Of a stretch of DNA of 38,614 nucleotides, positions 14,502-23,631 are shown piece by piece; positions within the stretch are counted from its first letter, which is position 1, and the number at the start of each line of letters is the position of its first letter. The notes under the pieces were generated by a model. The model worked only from the letters and a program-made list of their open reading frames with translations. It was not told the origin of the DNA and searched no databases. Source of the DNA: UBA287 sp034190325. GTDB lineage: Archaea > Thermoplasmatota > UBA186 > UBA287. The stretch is from NCBI GenBank assembly GCA_034190325.1, contig JAXHST010000112.1, forward strand, positions 1-38,614, read 5' to 3'. A program made the translations under genes and the position numbers.

Positions 14502-15994
14502 CACACCTCACCTCTAGAAGCAAATATTATAGATAAGACAAAAGCCACAAGCAGGGAACCCCATATACCCAGAGTAGAAGCCCAGAGATCATAGTCTCCA
14601 TAACCGAAGACATCCCCCGTAACGAAGAGCCCCCAGATGATGACAAAGATTACCGCTGCAGGAGCTATGAATTTAGCAGCAACATCAATCCACCTGCCAA
14701 AGGTTATTTCGGAGATCCTGTTTGTGTGCTCCCTTAACCTGTCCGAGCCATAGATCCAACCAAAAACTATGCATGAGAGCAGACCACCGATTAACACGCC
14801 GTAATAGCTTACTCCCCTATCCACCATATCCAGCCAGTGAATGCCAAAGCCCCTGGCAAAAACAAATACGCCGATGGCTGCGGGTATAAAGCATACAAGC
14901 GCTGTGGCTTTCCTTCTTGATACTTTAAACTTGTCAACAACGCTTGTAACAAAAGCTTCTGTTATTGAATATGCTGAGGTTACCCCTAGCATAAACAGAC
15001 TAACGAAGAAAATAACTCCGAAGACCTGGGGCACCGTTGGCATCATTGATATGGATGTTGGTATTGTTACGAATGTGAGGGCTATTCCGGACATTGTTAT
15101 CTCGGACATGTCTATACCCAGAGAGTATGCAAGAAAACCAGCGCTGCTGAAGATAGCAAATCCTGAAAAGAAAGCTGTTCCCATATCCGCTAAGGCAGTT
15201 ATCATGAGATTATTATTTGTATCAGATTCCTCAGGCAAATAGCTTGCATATGCATACATAATACCCATTCCCAATGACAGGGAAAAAGCGACCTGACTGA
15301 ATGCCCCGAACCATACCTCTGCATCAGCTATGGCAGAAAAATCTGGGGTAAGGTAACTGTTTAAGCCTATATCCACCGCCCCGGGTAGCGTAAGACCCCT
15401 TATCGTAAATATTATTAAAGAGATCCATGCGAGTATCACAAAGTAGGTTGAAACTTTTCCTATTCTCTTAACGCCCCTGGATATTATAAAGTATATGAGG
15501 GCCCATGCCAGTATTGTAGCTACAACAATGGGTATTGAAAAGCCTCCAGCTACCCCGGGTCCCTCAGTTACACCAAGGAACTCATTGAAGAAAAAGCTCT
15601 CAACTCCGTAAACACACTCTTTCCCTACGCCCCATGGAAGATAAATGGAAAAGATCATGTAACAGAGAGCCCAACCAACAATTATAACGTAGTATGTGTT
15701 TAATATAAATGAGACAAAAACCTGAAACCACCCGGCCCACTCGAGCTTTTTGCTAACCATCCGAAAGGACCCTGGCGCTCCTGTTCTGCTCAGGTGGCCT
15801 GCGCTCATCTCAAGGAATATCCATGGAATTCCAAGAACAAAAACGCTTATTATATAGGGTATGAGAAAAGCTCCCCCTCCATAACGATAAGCGAGATATG
15901 GAAAACGCCACAGATTACCCAGACCTATGGCTGAGCCTATTGCAGCAAAGATAAAAGCGCTCCTTGAAGTCCACCTCTCTCTTTCCATAGCCAT
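14501..15994 (-). CDS. Neurotransmitter:sodium symporter family transporter (MetP-like)
   Basis: A polytopic Na+-coupled amino-acid transporter of the NSS/SNF family, 497 aa. The first transmembrane helix has the sodium-site signature FAAIGSAIGLGNLWRFPYLA, followed by GGGAFLIPY and about eleven more hydrophobic segments. It has a TATA element (TTTTATATATAGG, 16010-16022), so it is not just a read-through of the NSS gene upstream. ATG 15994 or 15988 may be used; the TATA spacing fits either. The 3' partner is the MetS-like gene, suggesting a hydrophobic amino acid such as methionine or alanine as substrate (inference). Confidence 0.92.
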   Translation of the reverse strand: MAMERERWTSRSAFIFAAIGSAIGLGNLWRFPYLAYRYGGGAFLIPYIISVFVLGIPWIFLEMSAGHLSRTGAPGSFRMVSKKLEWAGWFQVFVSFILNTYYVIIVGWALCYMIFSIYLPWGVGKECVYGVESFFFNEFLGVTEGPGVAGGFSIPIVVATILAWALIYFIISRGVKRIGKVSTYFVILAWISLIIFTIRGLTLPGAVDIGLNSYLTPDFSAIADAEVWFGAFSQVAFSLSLGMGIMYAYASYLPEESDTNNNLMITALADMGTAFFSGFAIFSSAGFLAYSLGIDMSEITMSGIALTFVTIPTSISMMPTVPQVFGVIFFVSLFMLGVTSAYSITEAFVTSVVDKFKVSRRKATALVCFIPAAIGVFVFARGFGIHWLDMVDRGVSYYGVLIGGLLSCIVFGWIYGSDRLREHTNRISEITFGRWIDVAAKFIAPAAVIFVIIWGLFVTGDVFGYGDYDLWASTLGIWGSLLVAFVLSIIFASRGEV

Positions 15995-16023
15995 GGAATG
16001 AATGCAACTACCTATATATAAAA

Positions 16024-17379
16024 TTAACCAAACTTTGTTATGTAGCCCAGTGCAAATATCACGACAATTATCAAGGGCAGAACATAGCGCATGTAGCTCT
16101 CTGCTCTCTCAGGAAACTTCAGCCCTCTGCCTGTGTTTGCTTCCTTTATGAAACCGCTCCATCCCCATCCCGAGCGCAGAGCGCAGAAAAGAACAATGAT
16201 AAGAGAGCCTATGGGCAAAAGATTGTTGCTCAATATGAAGTCCTCCAAATCCAGTATTGTGCTTCCTGCTCCAAAGGGCTGGATAAAGCTCAGAGGACCA
16301 AAACCAAGGATGCAGGGTAGAGAGGCAAAAAGGACTATAAAAAAGCCTGTAATCGAGGATTTTTTTCTGGTAAAGCCAAATTCATCCATTGAGAACGCAA
16401 CAAGATTCTCAAAGACCGCAACAACCGTGCTCATAGCTGCAAAAACCATAAGCAGGAAGAAAAGGGAACCCCAGAACTGCCCTAATGGCATGGAGTTAAA
16501 GATGTTTGGTAAGGCTACGAATATTAGACCCGGACCTTCAGCAACATTTACACCAAAGGAAGCACATGTCGGGAATATTATAAGCCCTGCCATAAAGGCT
16601 ACTAAGGTATCGAGAGCCATTATGTTTATTGACTCTCCCATAAGTGTTCTATCTCTGTTCACATAGCTTCCGAATATTGTCATGGATCCTATACCAAGGC
16701 TCAAGGTAAAGAAGGCTTGCCCCATGGCATCATAGACGCCACTCCACCCAAGCTTAGAAAAATCAGGTTGGAGGTAAAACTTGAGACCTTCAGCAGCACC
16801 CTCCAGGGTAACAGCCCTGCCTATGAGCAAGACCATTAACAGAAAGAGAGCAACCATCATAAACTTTGTAACTCTCTCAACGCCATTTCTCAACCCCAAG
16901 GCACAAACAAGAAAGCCGAGGAGGATCACAAGAAAAGCCCACCCCAGCACCTCGGGAGTGCTTGTTGTGAAAGAAGCAAAGGTGTTTCCAATCTCAACAG
17001 CAGTTAGCCCTACAAAGTCACCAGCGATCATATGATAGAGATATCCCAAAAACCAGCCTGCGATGGTAGTGTAGAACATCATGAGCAGAAGGTTGCCAAA
17101 AATGCCTATGTAACCATAGATGTGCCACTTTGTGCCTTCTGGCTCCAAAGATCTCATACCGCCAGCAAGGTTCTTTCTGCTTGCTCTACCTATGGAAAAT
17201 TCTGCGATCATAACCGGTAAGCCCAATATCGCAAGGAATAGAAGATAAACAAGGACGAATGCTGCTCCCCCATTTTTACCGGTAATGTAAGGAAAGCGCC
17301 ATACGTTTCCTGCGCCTACAGCACAGCCGGCAGAAACAAGAAGGAATCCTAGTCTTGAAGCGAAGCTCTCCCTTTCCAC
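16024..17379 (-). CDS. Neurotransmitter:sodium symporter family transporter, second copy
   Basis: 451 aa, NSS/SNF family, with the helix-1 sodium-site signature LVSAGCAVGAGNVWRFPYIT, then GGAAFVLVYL and about eleven hydrophobic segments. It is divergent from the adjacent NSS gene and has no MetS-like frame in the 29 bp after its stop. The start is GTG at 17379; a TATA-like AATAGATATATG is about 30-40 nt upstream. The substrate is probably an amino acid; which one is not shown. Confidence 0.92.
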   Translation of the reverse strand: MERESFASRLGFLLVSAGCAVGAGNVWRFPYITGKNGGAAFVLVYLLFLAILGLPVMIAEFSIGRASRKNLAGGMRSLEPEGTKWHIYGYIGIFGNLLLMMFYTTIAGWFLGYLYHMIAGDFVGLTAVEIGNTFASFTTSTPEVLGWAFLVILLGFLVCALGLRNGVERVTKFMMVALFLLMVLLIGRAVTLEGAAEGLKFYLQPDFSKLGWSGVYDAMGQAFFTLSLGIGSMTIFGSYVNRDRTLMGESINIMALDTLVAFMAGLIIFPTCASFGVNVAEGPGLIFVALPNIFNSMPLGQFWGSLFFLLMVFAAMSTVVAVFENLVAFSMDEFGFTRKKSSITGFFIVLFASLPCILGFGPLSFIQPFGAGSTILDLEDFILSNNLLPIGSLIIVLFCALRSGWGWSGFIKEANTGRGLKFPERAESYMRYVLPLIIVVIFALGYITKFG

Positions 17380-17439
17380 GGTCCTCGTAGAGCAAAGACA
17401 TTTGTCATATATCTATTTTACTAAAAAATGGATGTAGCA

Positions 17440-17984
17440 CTCATTTGGTCCCATCCCTTGTCCTTCAAGTACTACACTAATAGTCATATCAGCTATGTAA
17501 AGATCTTGAAAAACCTCGCTCACGTTATCAACCACAAAGCGCTCTGCTTCATCAACCCACACCGCGCCCTGCCCTTCTATCTAAGAGCGCTCTTCTTTCA
17601 ACCATCCTGCAAAGCATCATGCTCTGTAGCATCAATAGCTACCTGCGCCTACAGCCAAAGGCAATCCTGCTACATCTATAGCTCTAGAGCTTATTACTGT
17701 CCCTATCTATTGTAATTCATAATTTCTCTTTATGATAGGATCCTATATTCACATCCATTCTTTATCTTAGTACCGCATCTATAGAGCTGGAAGTAAGCCA
17801 GTTCAACACTGTTTGTGGTGTAAACTCCATTACTCTCCTTTCTAGTTTTGACACAAAACTCCTTCAAGACGGGCAGAGCAACCATGCCAGAAGGGCCTAC
17901 CCCCAGCTATGGCTATATCCCTACTGTGGGGAAAATCTTCAAAAAATCGCTTTACTATAGCTTCTCCTATCTTTCTCTCTTCCA
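17440..17984 (-). pseudogene. Unidentified gene remnant
   Basis: The 610 bp between the NSS and MFS genes has no intact gene. On the minus strand a GGAGG-type ribosome site and ATG 17984 start MEERKIGEAIVKRFFEDFP and HSRDIAIAGG; after a frameshift it continues PSGMVALPVLKEFCVKTRKE and NGVYTTNSVELAYFQLYRCG, then stops. Further on, in shifted frames, GTVISSRAIDVAGLPLAVGA and AVWVDEAERFVVDNVSE can be read. It starts 6 bp after the MFS stop, so it was once the second gene of that operon. I do not recognise the family. Confidence 0.6.
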
Positions 17985-17989
17985 TTTTA

Positions 17990-19240
17990 TTACCCCTCCG
18001 CAGATATTCTCCTTTTGACCACTTTTTTCACAACAAGGATAGCCAGCAGCGCAGCAAATAAGTTCATAACGGCTATGATATGAAGCATTGGAACCCAGCT
18101 CTCAAATGCGGATGCTATCGCTGCGGCACCAAAGCCAGCCAGCCATGAAGCTATACCCTTGGAAGTATACAGCATGCCATAGTTTACGGTGGCGTACTTT
18201 GCTCCGAATATATCGCCCACCGATGCGGAATACAGGGAGTAAACCTGCCCCCAGCACAGAATGGCTATGGCCATCATCACTATGAAGAACACAGGATCTC
18301 TGGATACGCCGGTTGAAGCCACAAAGAGCACCACAGCTTCCAGACCGAAGGAGATAGCCATCGTGTTCTCCCTGCCGAGCCTGTCGCTTATGCCTCCCCA
18401 CCCGACCCTCGCTGCCGCGTTTGACACCGCTGTGGCCGTGGAAGCCAGAGCAACGATCTCGACACCGAACAGAGAATAACCGGACACACCGAAATCATTA
18501 GCAAGAGCTCTCATATTGCCGGTTATCATCAGGCCTCCTGTCACTGTCAGAGCGAACATGAGGTAGAGAATCCAGAATTCCGGCCTTCTCAGGGTCTCGT
18601 GCCATGTATGATCCTTTTTTGATACAGAAACTCTCTTTGCAACCTTCTCTTCATCCCAGCCCTGCGGTTTCCAGCCTACCGGCGGGGATCTCATCGTCAG
18701 AGCCATTACGAGCGCTATCACGCCCTGGGCTATACCGAATACCAGAAAGGTCTCTCTCCACCCGAGAGAGCCCAGGCTCATGGACACCGGGATTATTGTG
18801 AGGGCTGCTCCCCCGCCAAAGCCCGCCGCCGTGAGGCCCGTGGCAAGTCCTCTTCTGTCAGGGAACCATTTCACGGCATTTCCCTGACATCCGATGTATA
18901 GCATCCCCGCCCCTATTCCGCAGAACCCCCCATAAAAGACGTAAAGATAGGCTACAGATGGTGCAAAACAGCACAGTACCCAGCCAAGGCCTATGAGAAG
19001 CGCGCCTATTGAGAGAAGCTTTCTCAGCCCGAACCTGTCTATGAGATAGCCCGATATAGGATTGGGCCATGTTTGAAAGGTCAGAAAGAGGGAATAGATA
19101 ACAGCTATGCTGCTGTATGCCACAAGAAATTCATTCTGAAGAGAGTCTGTGAACAGGGTAAAAGCATACTGATAGTTTGATATCACAACCATAATAATGA
19201 AGCCAGCGAACAATTGGTATCCTCTATTGCCTGTCATCAT
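17990..19240 (-). CDS. MFS transporter, OFA (oxalate/formate antiporter-like) family
   Basis: 416 aa with twelve hydrophobic segments in two halves separated by a charged loop (WDEEKVAKRVSVSKKDHTW). The family is indicated by the motif-A-like loop GYLIDRFGLRKLL, the YGGFCGIGAGMLYIG helix, KWFPDRRGLATGLTAAGFGG and GGISDRLGRENTM. OFA members exchange small organic acids, but many are of unknown substrate. The gene body, about 18,200-19,080, is visibly more G/C-rich than its neighbours, which may mean recent transfer. Confidence 0.88.
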   Translation of the reverse strand: MMTGNRGYQLFAGFIIMVVISNYQYAFTLFTDSLQNEFLVAYSSIAVIYSLFLTFQTWPNPISGYLIDRFGLRKLLSIGALLIGLGWVLCCFAPSVAYLYVFYGGFCGIGAGMLYIGCQGNAVKWFPDRRGLATGLTAAGFGGGAALTIIPVSMSLGSLGWRETFLVFGIAQGVIALVMALTMRSPPVGWKPQGWDEEKVAKRVSVSKKDHTWHETLRRPEFWILYLMFALTVTGGLMITGNMRALANDFGVSGYSLFGVEIVALASTATAVSNAAARVGWGGISDRLGRENTMAISFGLEAVVLFVASTGVSRDPVFFIVMMAIAILCWGQVYSLYSASVGDIFGAKYATVNYGMLYTSKGIASWLAGFGAAAIASAFESWVPMLHIIAVMNLFAALLAILVVKKVVKRRISAEG

Positions 19241-19417
19241 AGCACTTTAACCTGCTGTAATATTGTTCTGTATTCTTATCTATCTTCTCCAACTTCATCT
19301 GCTAATAAATATATCTCTATGGAAAATCTCTATGGAAACGTACGATCTCATATGCAGCTCAGATAGCTAATGGAAACAAATAAATAGAAAGCATGCCCAT
19401 CTATCCTTGGTGAAAAT

Positions 19418-19783
19418 ATGGCTTTCAGAAGGTTGTTTGGAGGAGAAGAGAGAGCAGAGGAGAACTTCATAGATCTTACTGATTATTCGGCGGAGATCAC
19501 ATCAGCCCCTACAGAGGGGGGAATGTACGTTAAGATAGCTGAGATAACTGATTACAACCAGCTAAGGGATGTAACGAACTTTGTCTACGACAGAAATGTG
19601 CTCATACTGAAGGTTGGGACCATATCTGATGATGAAGAGACTATGAAGAGAGTGACCAGGGATCTCAAGCAGCTGAGTTATGATATAAATGGGGATGTAG
19701 CTGGTTTAGGAGGAGAGATAATCATAGTAACGCCATCCGGGGTAAAGGTTGACCGCAGAAAATACGAGCCTAGATCCGAATAA
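19418..19783 (+). CDS. sepF: SepF-like cell division protein
   Basis: A 121-aa protein with an N-terminal amphipathic membrane-targeting segment (MAFRRLFGG), an acidic linker and a C-terminal SepF core (YVKIAEITDYNQLRDVTNFV, NVLILKVGTI, KRVTRDLKQLSYDINGDVAG, IIIVTPSGVKV). Archaeal SepF anchors FtsZ to the membrane, so the host should use FtsZ-based division. The ribosome site GGTGA precedes ATG by 4 nt. The 3' end overlaps the convergent tRNA methylase gene by 14 bp. Confidence 0.93.
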   Translation: MAFRRLFGGEERAEENFIDLTDYSAEITSAPTEGGMYVKIAEITDYNQLRDVTNFVYDRNVLILKVGTISDDEETMKRVTRDLKQLSYDINGDVAGLGGEIIIVTPSGVKVDRRKYEPRSE

Positions 19784-20726
19784 AAACCCCAATGTAACGA
19801 CACATGCTCCTGTTCACATAGACTTTATGCAGGCTATGTAATTTAAAATGTTCTGCATAAAGCATCAGAAAGCTTTGATTATTGGTGCACACCACAGCTT
19901 TTCCTCCAGGGCGTAAGATAGCATGAAACTTCTCAAAACTCCTCTGGTATAGAGAGCACAACTGCTCCTTAGCTGTATATGAAGATCTTCCATAGGGCAT
20001 ATCTGTGACTATTGCTTCCACATTTTTAAATCCAGACTCGCCTATGTCTGAGCAACTCAGCGCATGATTACAATCATTATCTTTAGCGCCAAAACCAAAA
20101 AAACGCAGGTTTTCCTTACATCCTTCTATCATCCTTTCCTGTATATCAGAACCGTACACCTTAAGACCCATAAGAGCACCCTCTATCAGTATGCCCCCGG
20201 TGCCGCAAAAAGGATCGAGGATCTCTTTTTTCGCGCCTGAAAGGTTTATCATGGCCCTTGCTAGCCTGGGATGAAGAGAAGTTGGAGAAAAAAACGGTCT
20301 TTTCGTAGCCTTTCTTTCATCAAATCTTTCCTTGATTATAAATATATTCCTGCAAACTAAAGCTTCATTACCTTCCAAAAATATTCTTATCTCATTCCTT
20401 GCGCTCTTGAGATTGACCCTCCCATCTATCACTGCCCCTATTGCCCGCTCCATGCTCTCTTTCTCTTTTCCTGCGTTAAAAACCCTGACGCAAAAATCAT
20501 CATAGTGCATTCCATACGTCTTTTCTTGAAGCTCATCAGGAGAGCAGGTGAAAAGGAGATCATTAACGCTTCTAGAATAAGCAAGGCGCTTCAGTTTTGG
20601 CGTTTCGCCCTCACATATGACCACATCCCTGTAGACCTTTTTTATTTTACAGAAGCTAGCGATCTCTGCAACAGGTATTGTACTTTTCTCTTTTGATATC
20701 TCAACACAGAGCACACAATAAATCAC
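19770..20726 (-). CDS. tRNA (guanine(10)-N2)-methyltransferase, Trm-G10/Trm11 type
   Basis: 318 aa: an N-terminal THUMP-like RNA-binding region (to about residue 140) and a C-terminal Rossmann methyltransferase with the SAM motif ILDPFCGTGGILIEGALMG, the acidic SDIQERMIEGC and the amino-methylase catalytic motif TDMPYGRSS. The order THUMP then MTase with D-M-P-Y fits archaeal Trm-G10, which methylates N2 of G10 in tRNA. GTG 20726 is given as the start; a second GTG at 20714, about 27 nt from the palindromic TATA box, is an equal or better choice. Confidence 0.88.
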   Translation of the reverse strand: MIYCVLCVEISKEKSTIPVAEIASFCKIKKVYRDVVICEGETPKLKRLAYSRSVNDLLFTCSPDELQEKTYGMHYDDFCVRVFNAGKEKESMERAIGAVIDGRVNLKSARNEIRIFLEGNEALVCRNIFIIKERFDERKATKRPFFSPTSLHPRLARAMINLSGAKKEILDPFCGTGGILIEGALMGLKVYGSDIQERMIEGCKENLRFFGFGAKDNDCNHALSCSDIGESGFKNVEAIVTDMPYGRSSYTAKEQLCSLYQRSFEKFHAILRPGGKAVVCTNNQSFLMLYAEHFKLHSLHKVYVNRSMCRYIGVFIRI

Positions 20727-20734
20727 CTTTGAAG

Positions 20735-20748
20735 TTTAAATATTTAAA
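20735..20748. promoter_or_regulatory. Palindromic TATA element shared by divergent genes
   Basis: TTTAAATATTTAAA is a perfect 14-bp palindrome. Its halves lie about 27 nt from ATG 20764 (plus, HAD gene) and about 27 nt from GTG 20714 (minus, tRNA methylase), so one element may direct TBP binding in both directions. Confidence 0.6.
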
Positions 20749-20763
20749 AGTTCTATACCCTTT

Positions 20764-21393
20764 ATGTTCAAAGGTGTTGTATTTGACCTGGATGGAACAC
20801 TCATAAAATGGACAAACTCATGGGATGTTATAAGAGCGCGTTTAAACCTTCCTTCCGGATATAAAGAGCTAATAAAAGAGATGGGGTATAAAGAGGCAAA
20901 GCTAAGAGAGCTGGAGCACTGGAAAAAGATAGGAATAAAAAAGGATGACGTTGAAAAAGCTTTAGAAACTTTTGAGCTCCAGGAAGGGGTGAAGGAGCTG
21001 GTACCTGAACTCAGTAAGAAGCTTGCTACAGCAATAATAACAGGGGCTCCAGACGTAATAGCGCTGAAAGTCGGTAGACTTTTGGGGATAGAAGAGATCT
21101 ATTGCAACGGAATAGTTTTAAAAAACGGATATGTGGATGACTTCATCCTGGAAGTCAATGAAGAGAGCAAAGGAGAGAAACTGAGGGAATTCGCCATAAA
21201 AAACGGGCTGAAAGAAAAGGAGATCATAGCTGTGGGCGATGCAGGCAACGATATTTCGATGTTCAGAGCTGCAGGTTTCTCAATAGCGTTTAACCCGAAA
21301 AGCGAGAGAACAGCAAAAGAAGCAACAATAGCTCTCAATGGAGACTTTACAGCAATATACGAAGCCATAGAAAATGCTTTAGAGCGCAGATAA
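20764..21393 (+). CDS. HAD-family phosphatase, phosphoserine-phosphatase-like
   Basis: 209 aa with all HAD motifs: FDLDGT (motif I), ITGAPD (motif II), the lysine in the EVNEESKGEKL region (motif III) and VGDAGNDISMF (motif IV). The helical cap begins SWDVIRARLNLP, similar to the SWEVI element of archaeal phosphoserine-phosphatase-like HADs. Substrate specificity cannot be set from sequence; phosphoserine or phosphoglycolate are candidates. Leaderless, with the palindromic TATA box upstream. Confidence 0.82.
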   Translation: MFKGVVFDLDGTLIKWTNSWDVIRARLNLPSGYKELIKEMGYKEAKLRELEHWKKIGIKKDDVEKALETFELQEGVKELVPELSKKLATAIITGAPDVIALKVGRLLGIEEIYCNGIVLKNGYVDDFILEVNEESKGEKLREFAIKNGLKEKEIIAVGDAGNDISMFRAAGFSIAFNPKSERTAKEATIALNGDFTAIYEAIENALERR

Positions 21394-21433
21394 CTTAAAA
21401 TAACAAGTAACCTATTATCAAAAGGGGCATACA

Positions 21434-22444
21434 ATGATAGCTGCGGTAAAAGCTGAAAGAGCTCCTGGCTTTGTATTCAAAGAAGTTGGGGGGCCGGTGA
21501 TAAAGGATAATGAGGTGCTGATAAAGTCAAAAACTGTTTCGATCTGCGGAACAGATCTTTCGATATATCTATGGAATGATTGGGCACAGGGGAGGATAAA
21601 GAAAATACCTCTGGTAATAGGCCATGAGTTCGCCGGTGAGGTGGTGGAGGTTGGTAAAAACGTCAGCAATATAGATATAGGTGACATTGTAAGCGCAGAG
21701 ACACACATATTCTGCAATGAGTGTTATCCCTGCAGGAACAACAGAAGACACCTTTGTGAAAATATGGAGATCCTTGGTGTTGACAGAGATGGCTGCTTCA
21801 CAGAATATCTCTCCCTTCCTGCACAGAATGCATGGAAAAACGACAAAAACCTGCCGGGGGATCTTCTCTCCATCCAGGAGCCCCTTGGAAATGCTGTCGA
21901 CACAGTGCTTGCCGGAGGAGGAGTTGAGGGTAAAGATGTCGCTATCTTTGGTTGCGGCCCTGTGGGGCTGATGATGATAGCTGTTGCAAGGGCGTGCGGT
22001 GCTTCAAAGATCTTTGCCTCTGATAGCTCAGAGTACAGGTTAAGGATAGCAAAGGCTGTTGGAGCGGACAGGACAATAAACTTTACGGAAGAGGATGAAA
22101 CCGAGGTTATAGGAAAGGTGGATGTTGTATGTGAGGCTTCAGGTAGCGAGAGCGCTCTAAAAAAAGCTCTCTCTGTTCTCTACCCTGGCGGGAGGCTCTC
22201 TCTCTTAGGCCTTTTCCATGGACCGGTAAATGTTAACCTCACTGACGATGTCATATTCAAGGGCATAAGGGTATATGGAATAACAGGAAGGCATATATAT
22301 GAAACATGGTACACTGTTTCAGCACTGCTGCCTAAGCTTAACTTGAAGCCCATAATAACCCACAAACTGAAGCTTGATGACCTTGAAAAAGGATTTGAAC
22401 TCATGAAGAACAAAGAGTGCGGTAAGATAGTGATGGAGGTGTGA
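21434..22444 (+). CDS. tdh: L-threonine 3-dehydrogenase (zinc-dependent)
   Basis: Oxidises threonine to 2-amino-3-ketobutyrate with NAD+. The 336-aa protein is a medium-chain dehydrogenase with catalytic zinc ligands C38 and H64-E65 (SICGTDLSIYLWNDWAQ, VIGHEFAGEV), structural zinc cysteines C94, C97, C100 and C108, and the NAD motif FGCGPVGLMMIA. The Tdh-specific segments DLSIYLWNDWAQ and DGCFTEYLSLPAQNAWK separate it from other alcohol dehydrogenases. It is directly followed by kbl, which confirms the pathway. Confidence 0.93.
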   Translation: MIAAVKAERAPGFVFKEVGGPVIKDNEVLIKSKTVSICGTDLSIYLWNDWAQGRIKKIPLVIGHEFAGEVVEVGKNVSNIDIGDIVSAETHIFCNECYPCRNNRRHLCENMEILGVDRDGCFTEYLSLPAQNAWKNDKNLPGDLLSIQEPLGNAVDTVLAGGGVEGKDVAIFGCGPVGLMMIAVARACGASKIFASDSSEYRLRIAKAVGADRTINFTEEDETEVIGKVDVVCEASGSESALKKALSVLYPGGRLSLLGLFHGPVNVNLTDDVIFKGIRVYGITGRHIYETWYTVSALLPKLNLKPIITHKLKLDDLEKGFELMKNKECGKIVMEV

Positions 22445-22446
22445 AA

Positions 22447-23631
22447 ATGGGAAAGATGGATTTTTTAAAGGAAGAGCTGAACAGGTTGAAAGCAGAAGGG
22501 AGGTATGTGAACATAAGGGCGCTGAATACGCCGCAGGGAGCATGGGTAGAGATCGGCGGAAAGAGAGTTCTAAACCTGTGCTCAAACAATTATCTGGGCC
22601 TGGCAAATGATGAGAGGCTGAAGAAAGCTGCAGAAGAGACTATAGATAGATATGGAGTCGGGGCTGGAGCTGTAAGAACAATAGCAGGAACCATGGATAT
22701 ACATGAAGAATTTGAGAGAAGAATAGCACGATTTAAGAATTGCAAAAGCGCAATACTCTTTCAATCAGGCTTCAATGCTAACCTTGGTTCAATATCTGCA
22801 ATAGCTGATGCAGGTGATGCAATAATAAGCGAAGAGCTCAACCACGCAAGCCTCATAGATGGGTGCAGATTAAGCAAAGCAAAGCGATATGTGTACAAGC
22901 ATTTAGACATGCAATCCCTTGAGAGCACTATAAAGGAAGCTCTGAAGGAAAAGCCAAGAAGGATATTGATAGCAACGGATGGTGTATTCTCTATGGATGG
23001 AGACATAGCTCCGATGGATGAGATAGGAGAGATAGCTGAGAAGTATGGATGCATCGTTTATGTGGATGATGCACATGGAGAGGGTGTTCTTGGTGATCAT
23101 GGAAGAGGGATAGTTGACCACTTCAATGCCTATGGAAAGGTAAATGTAGAGATGGGAACCCTATCAAAAGCCTTTGGTGTTATGGGCGGTTATGTAGCAG
23201 GAGATGAAGATCTGGCTGAGTATCTCAAACAGAAGGCAAGGCCTTTTCTCTTCAGCAGCGCCTTAAACCCTGGAGACGTGGCTGCAGCCTTAGAGTCTGT
23301 AAAGATCCTTGAGGAGAGCGATTCTTTAGTAAAAAAGCTCTGGAGCAACACAGAGTATCTGAAGCAAAAGCTCAGAGACCTGGGCTTTAACCTGGGGACA
23401 TCAAAGACGCCAATAACGCCAGTGATGGTTGGCGAAGAGGTAAAAGCAACCGAGTTGAGCAAAACTCTTTTCGAGGAAGAAAACATATTCGCGCAGGCGA
23501 TAGTCTATCCAACTGTGCCTAGAGGAAAGGCGCGCATAAGGCTTCAACCCAGCGCCATTCATTCGAAAGAGGATTTGGATTATGCGATAAATTCAATAGA
23601 GAGGGTGGGCAAGAAGCTAAAGCTCATATGA
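22447..23631 (+). CDS. kbl: Glycine C-acetyltransferase (2-amino-3-ketobutyrate CoA ligase)
   Basis: PLP enzyme splitting 2-amino-3-ketobutyrate with CoA into glycine and acetyl-CoA. Motifs include LNLCSNNYLGLANDERL, ILFQSGFNANLG, YVDDAHGEGVLG and the PLP-lysine motif GTLSKAFGVMGGY. About 394 aa, the usual length. The frame also has an in-phase GTG at 22441, but GGAGGTG at 22435-22441 is a strong ribosome site properly spaced for ATG 22447, which I chose. It lies 2 bp after the tdh stop and overlaps the nuclease gene downstream by 4 bp. Confidence 0.94.
   Translation: MGKMDFLKEELNRLKAEGRYVNIRALNTPQGAWVEIGGKRVLNLCSNNYLGLANDERLKKAAEETIDRYGVGAGAVRTIAGTMDIHEEFERRIARFKNCKSAILFQSGFNANLGSISAIADAGDAIISEELNHASLIDGCRLSKAKRYVYKHLDMQSLESTIKEALKEKPRRILIATDGVFSMDGDIAPMDEIGEIAEKYGCIVYVDDAHGEGVLGDHGRGIVDHFNAYGKVNVEMGTLSKAFGVMGGYVAGDEDLAEYLKQKARPFLFSSALNPGDVAAALESVKILEESDSLVKKLWSNTEYLKQKLRDLGFNLGTSKTPITPVMVGEEVKATELSKTLFEEENIFAQAIVYPTVPRGKARIRLQPSAIHSKEDLDYAINSIERVGKKLKLI

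Noticed and set aside
16133..16666. A 177-codon plus-strand open frame opposite the second NSS transporter
   Set aside because: It is antisense to a clearly real membrane transporter, and its basic, low-complexity composition is what a reversed hydrophobic gene produces.
17428..17715. A plus-strand 95-codon frame between the NSS and MFS genes
   Set aside because: The minus strand carries the better coding signal (ribosome site and protein-like pieces), and the plus-strand peptide has no start signal or family features.
22441..22446. GTG 22441 as the kbl start
   Set aside because: It lies inside the ribosome site GGAGGTG and overlaps the tdh stop; ATG 22447 has the correct spacing.
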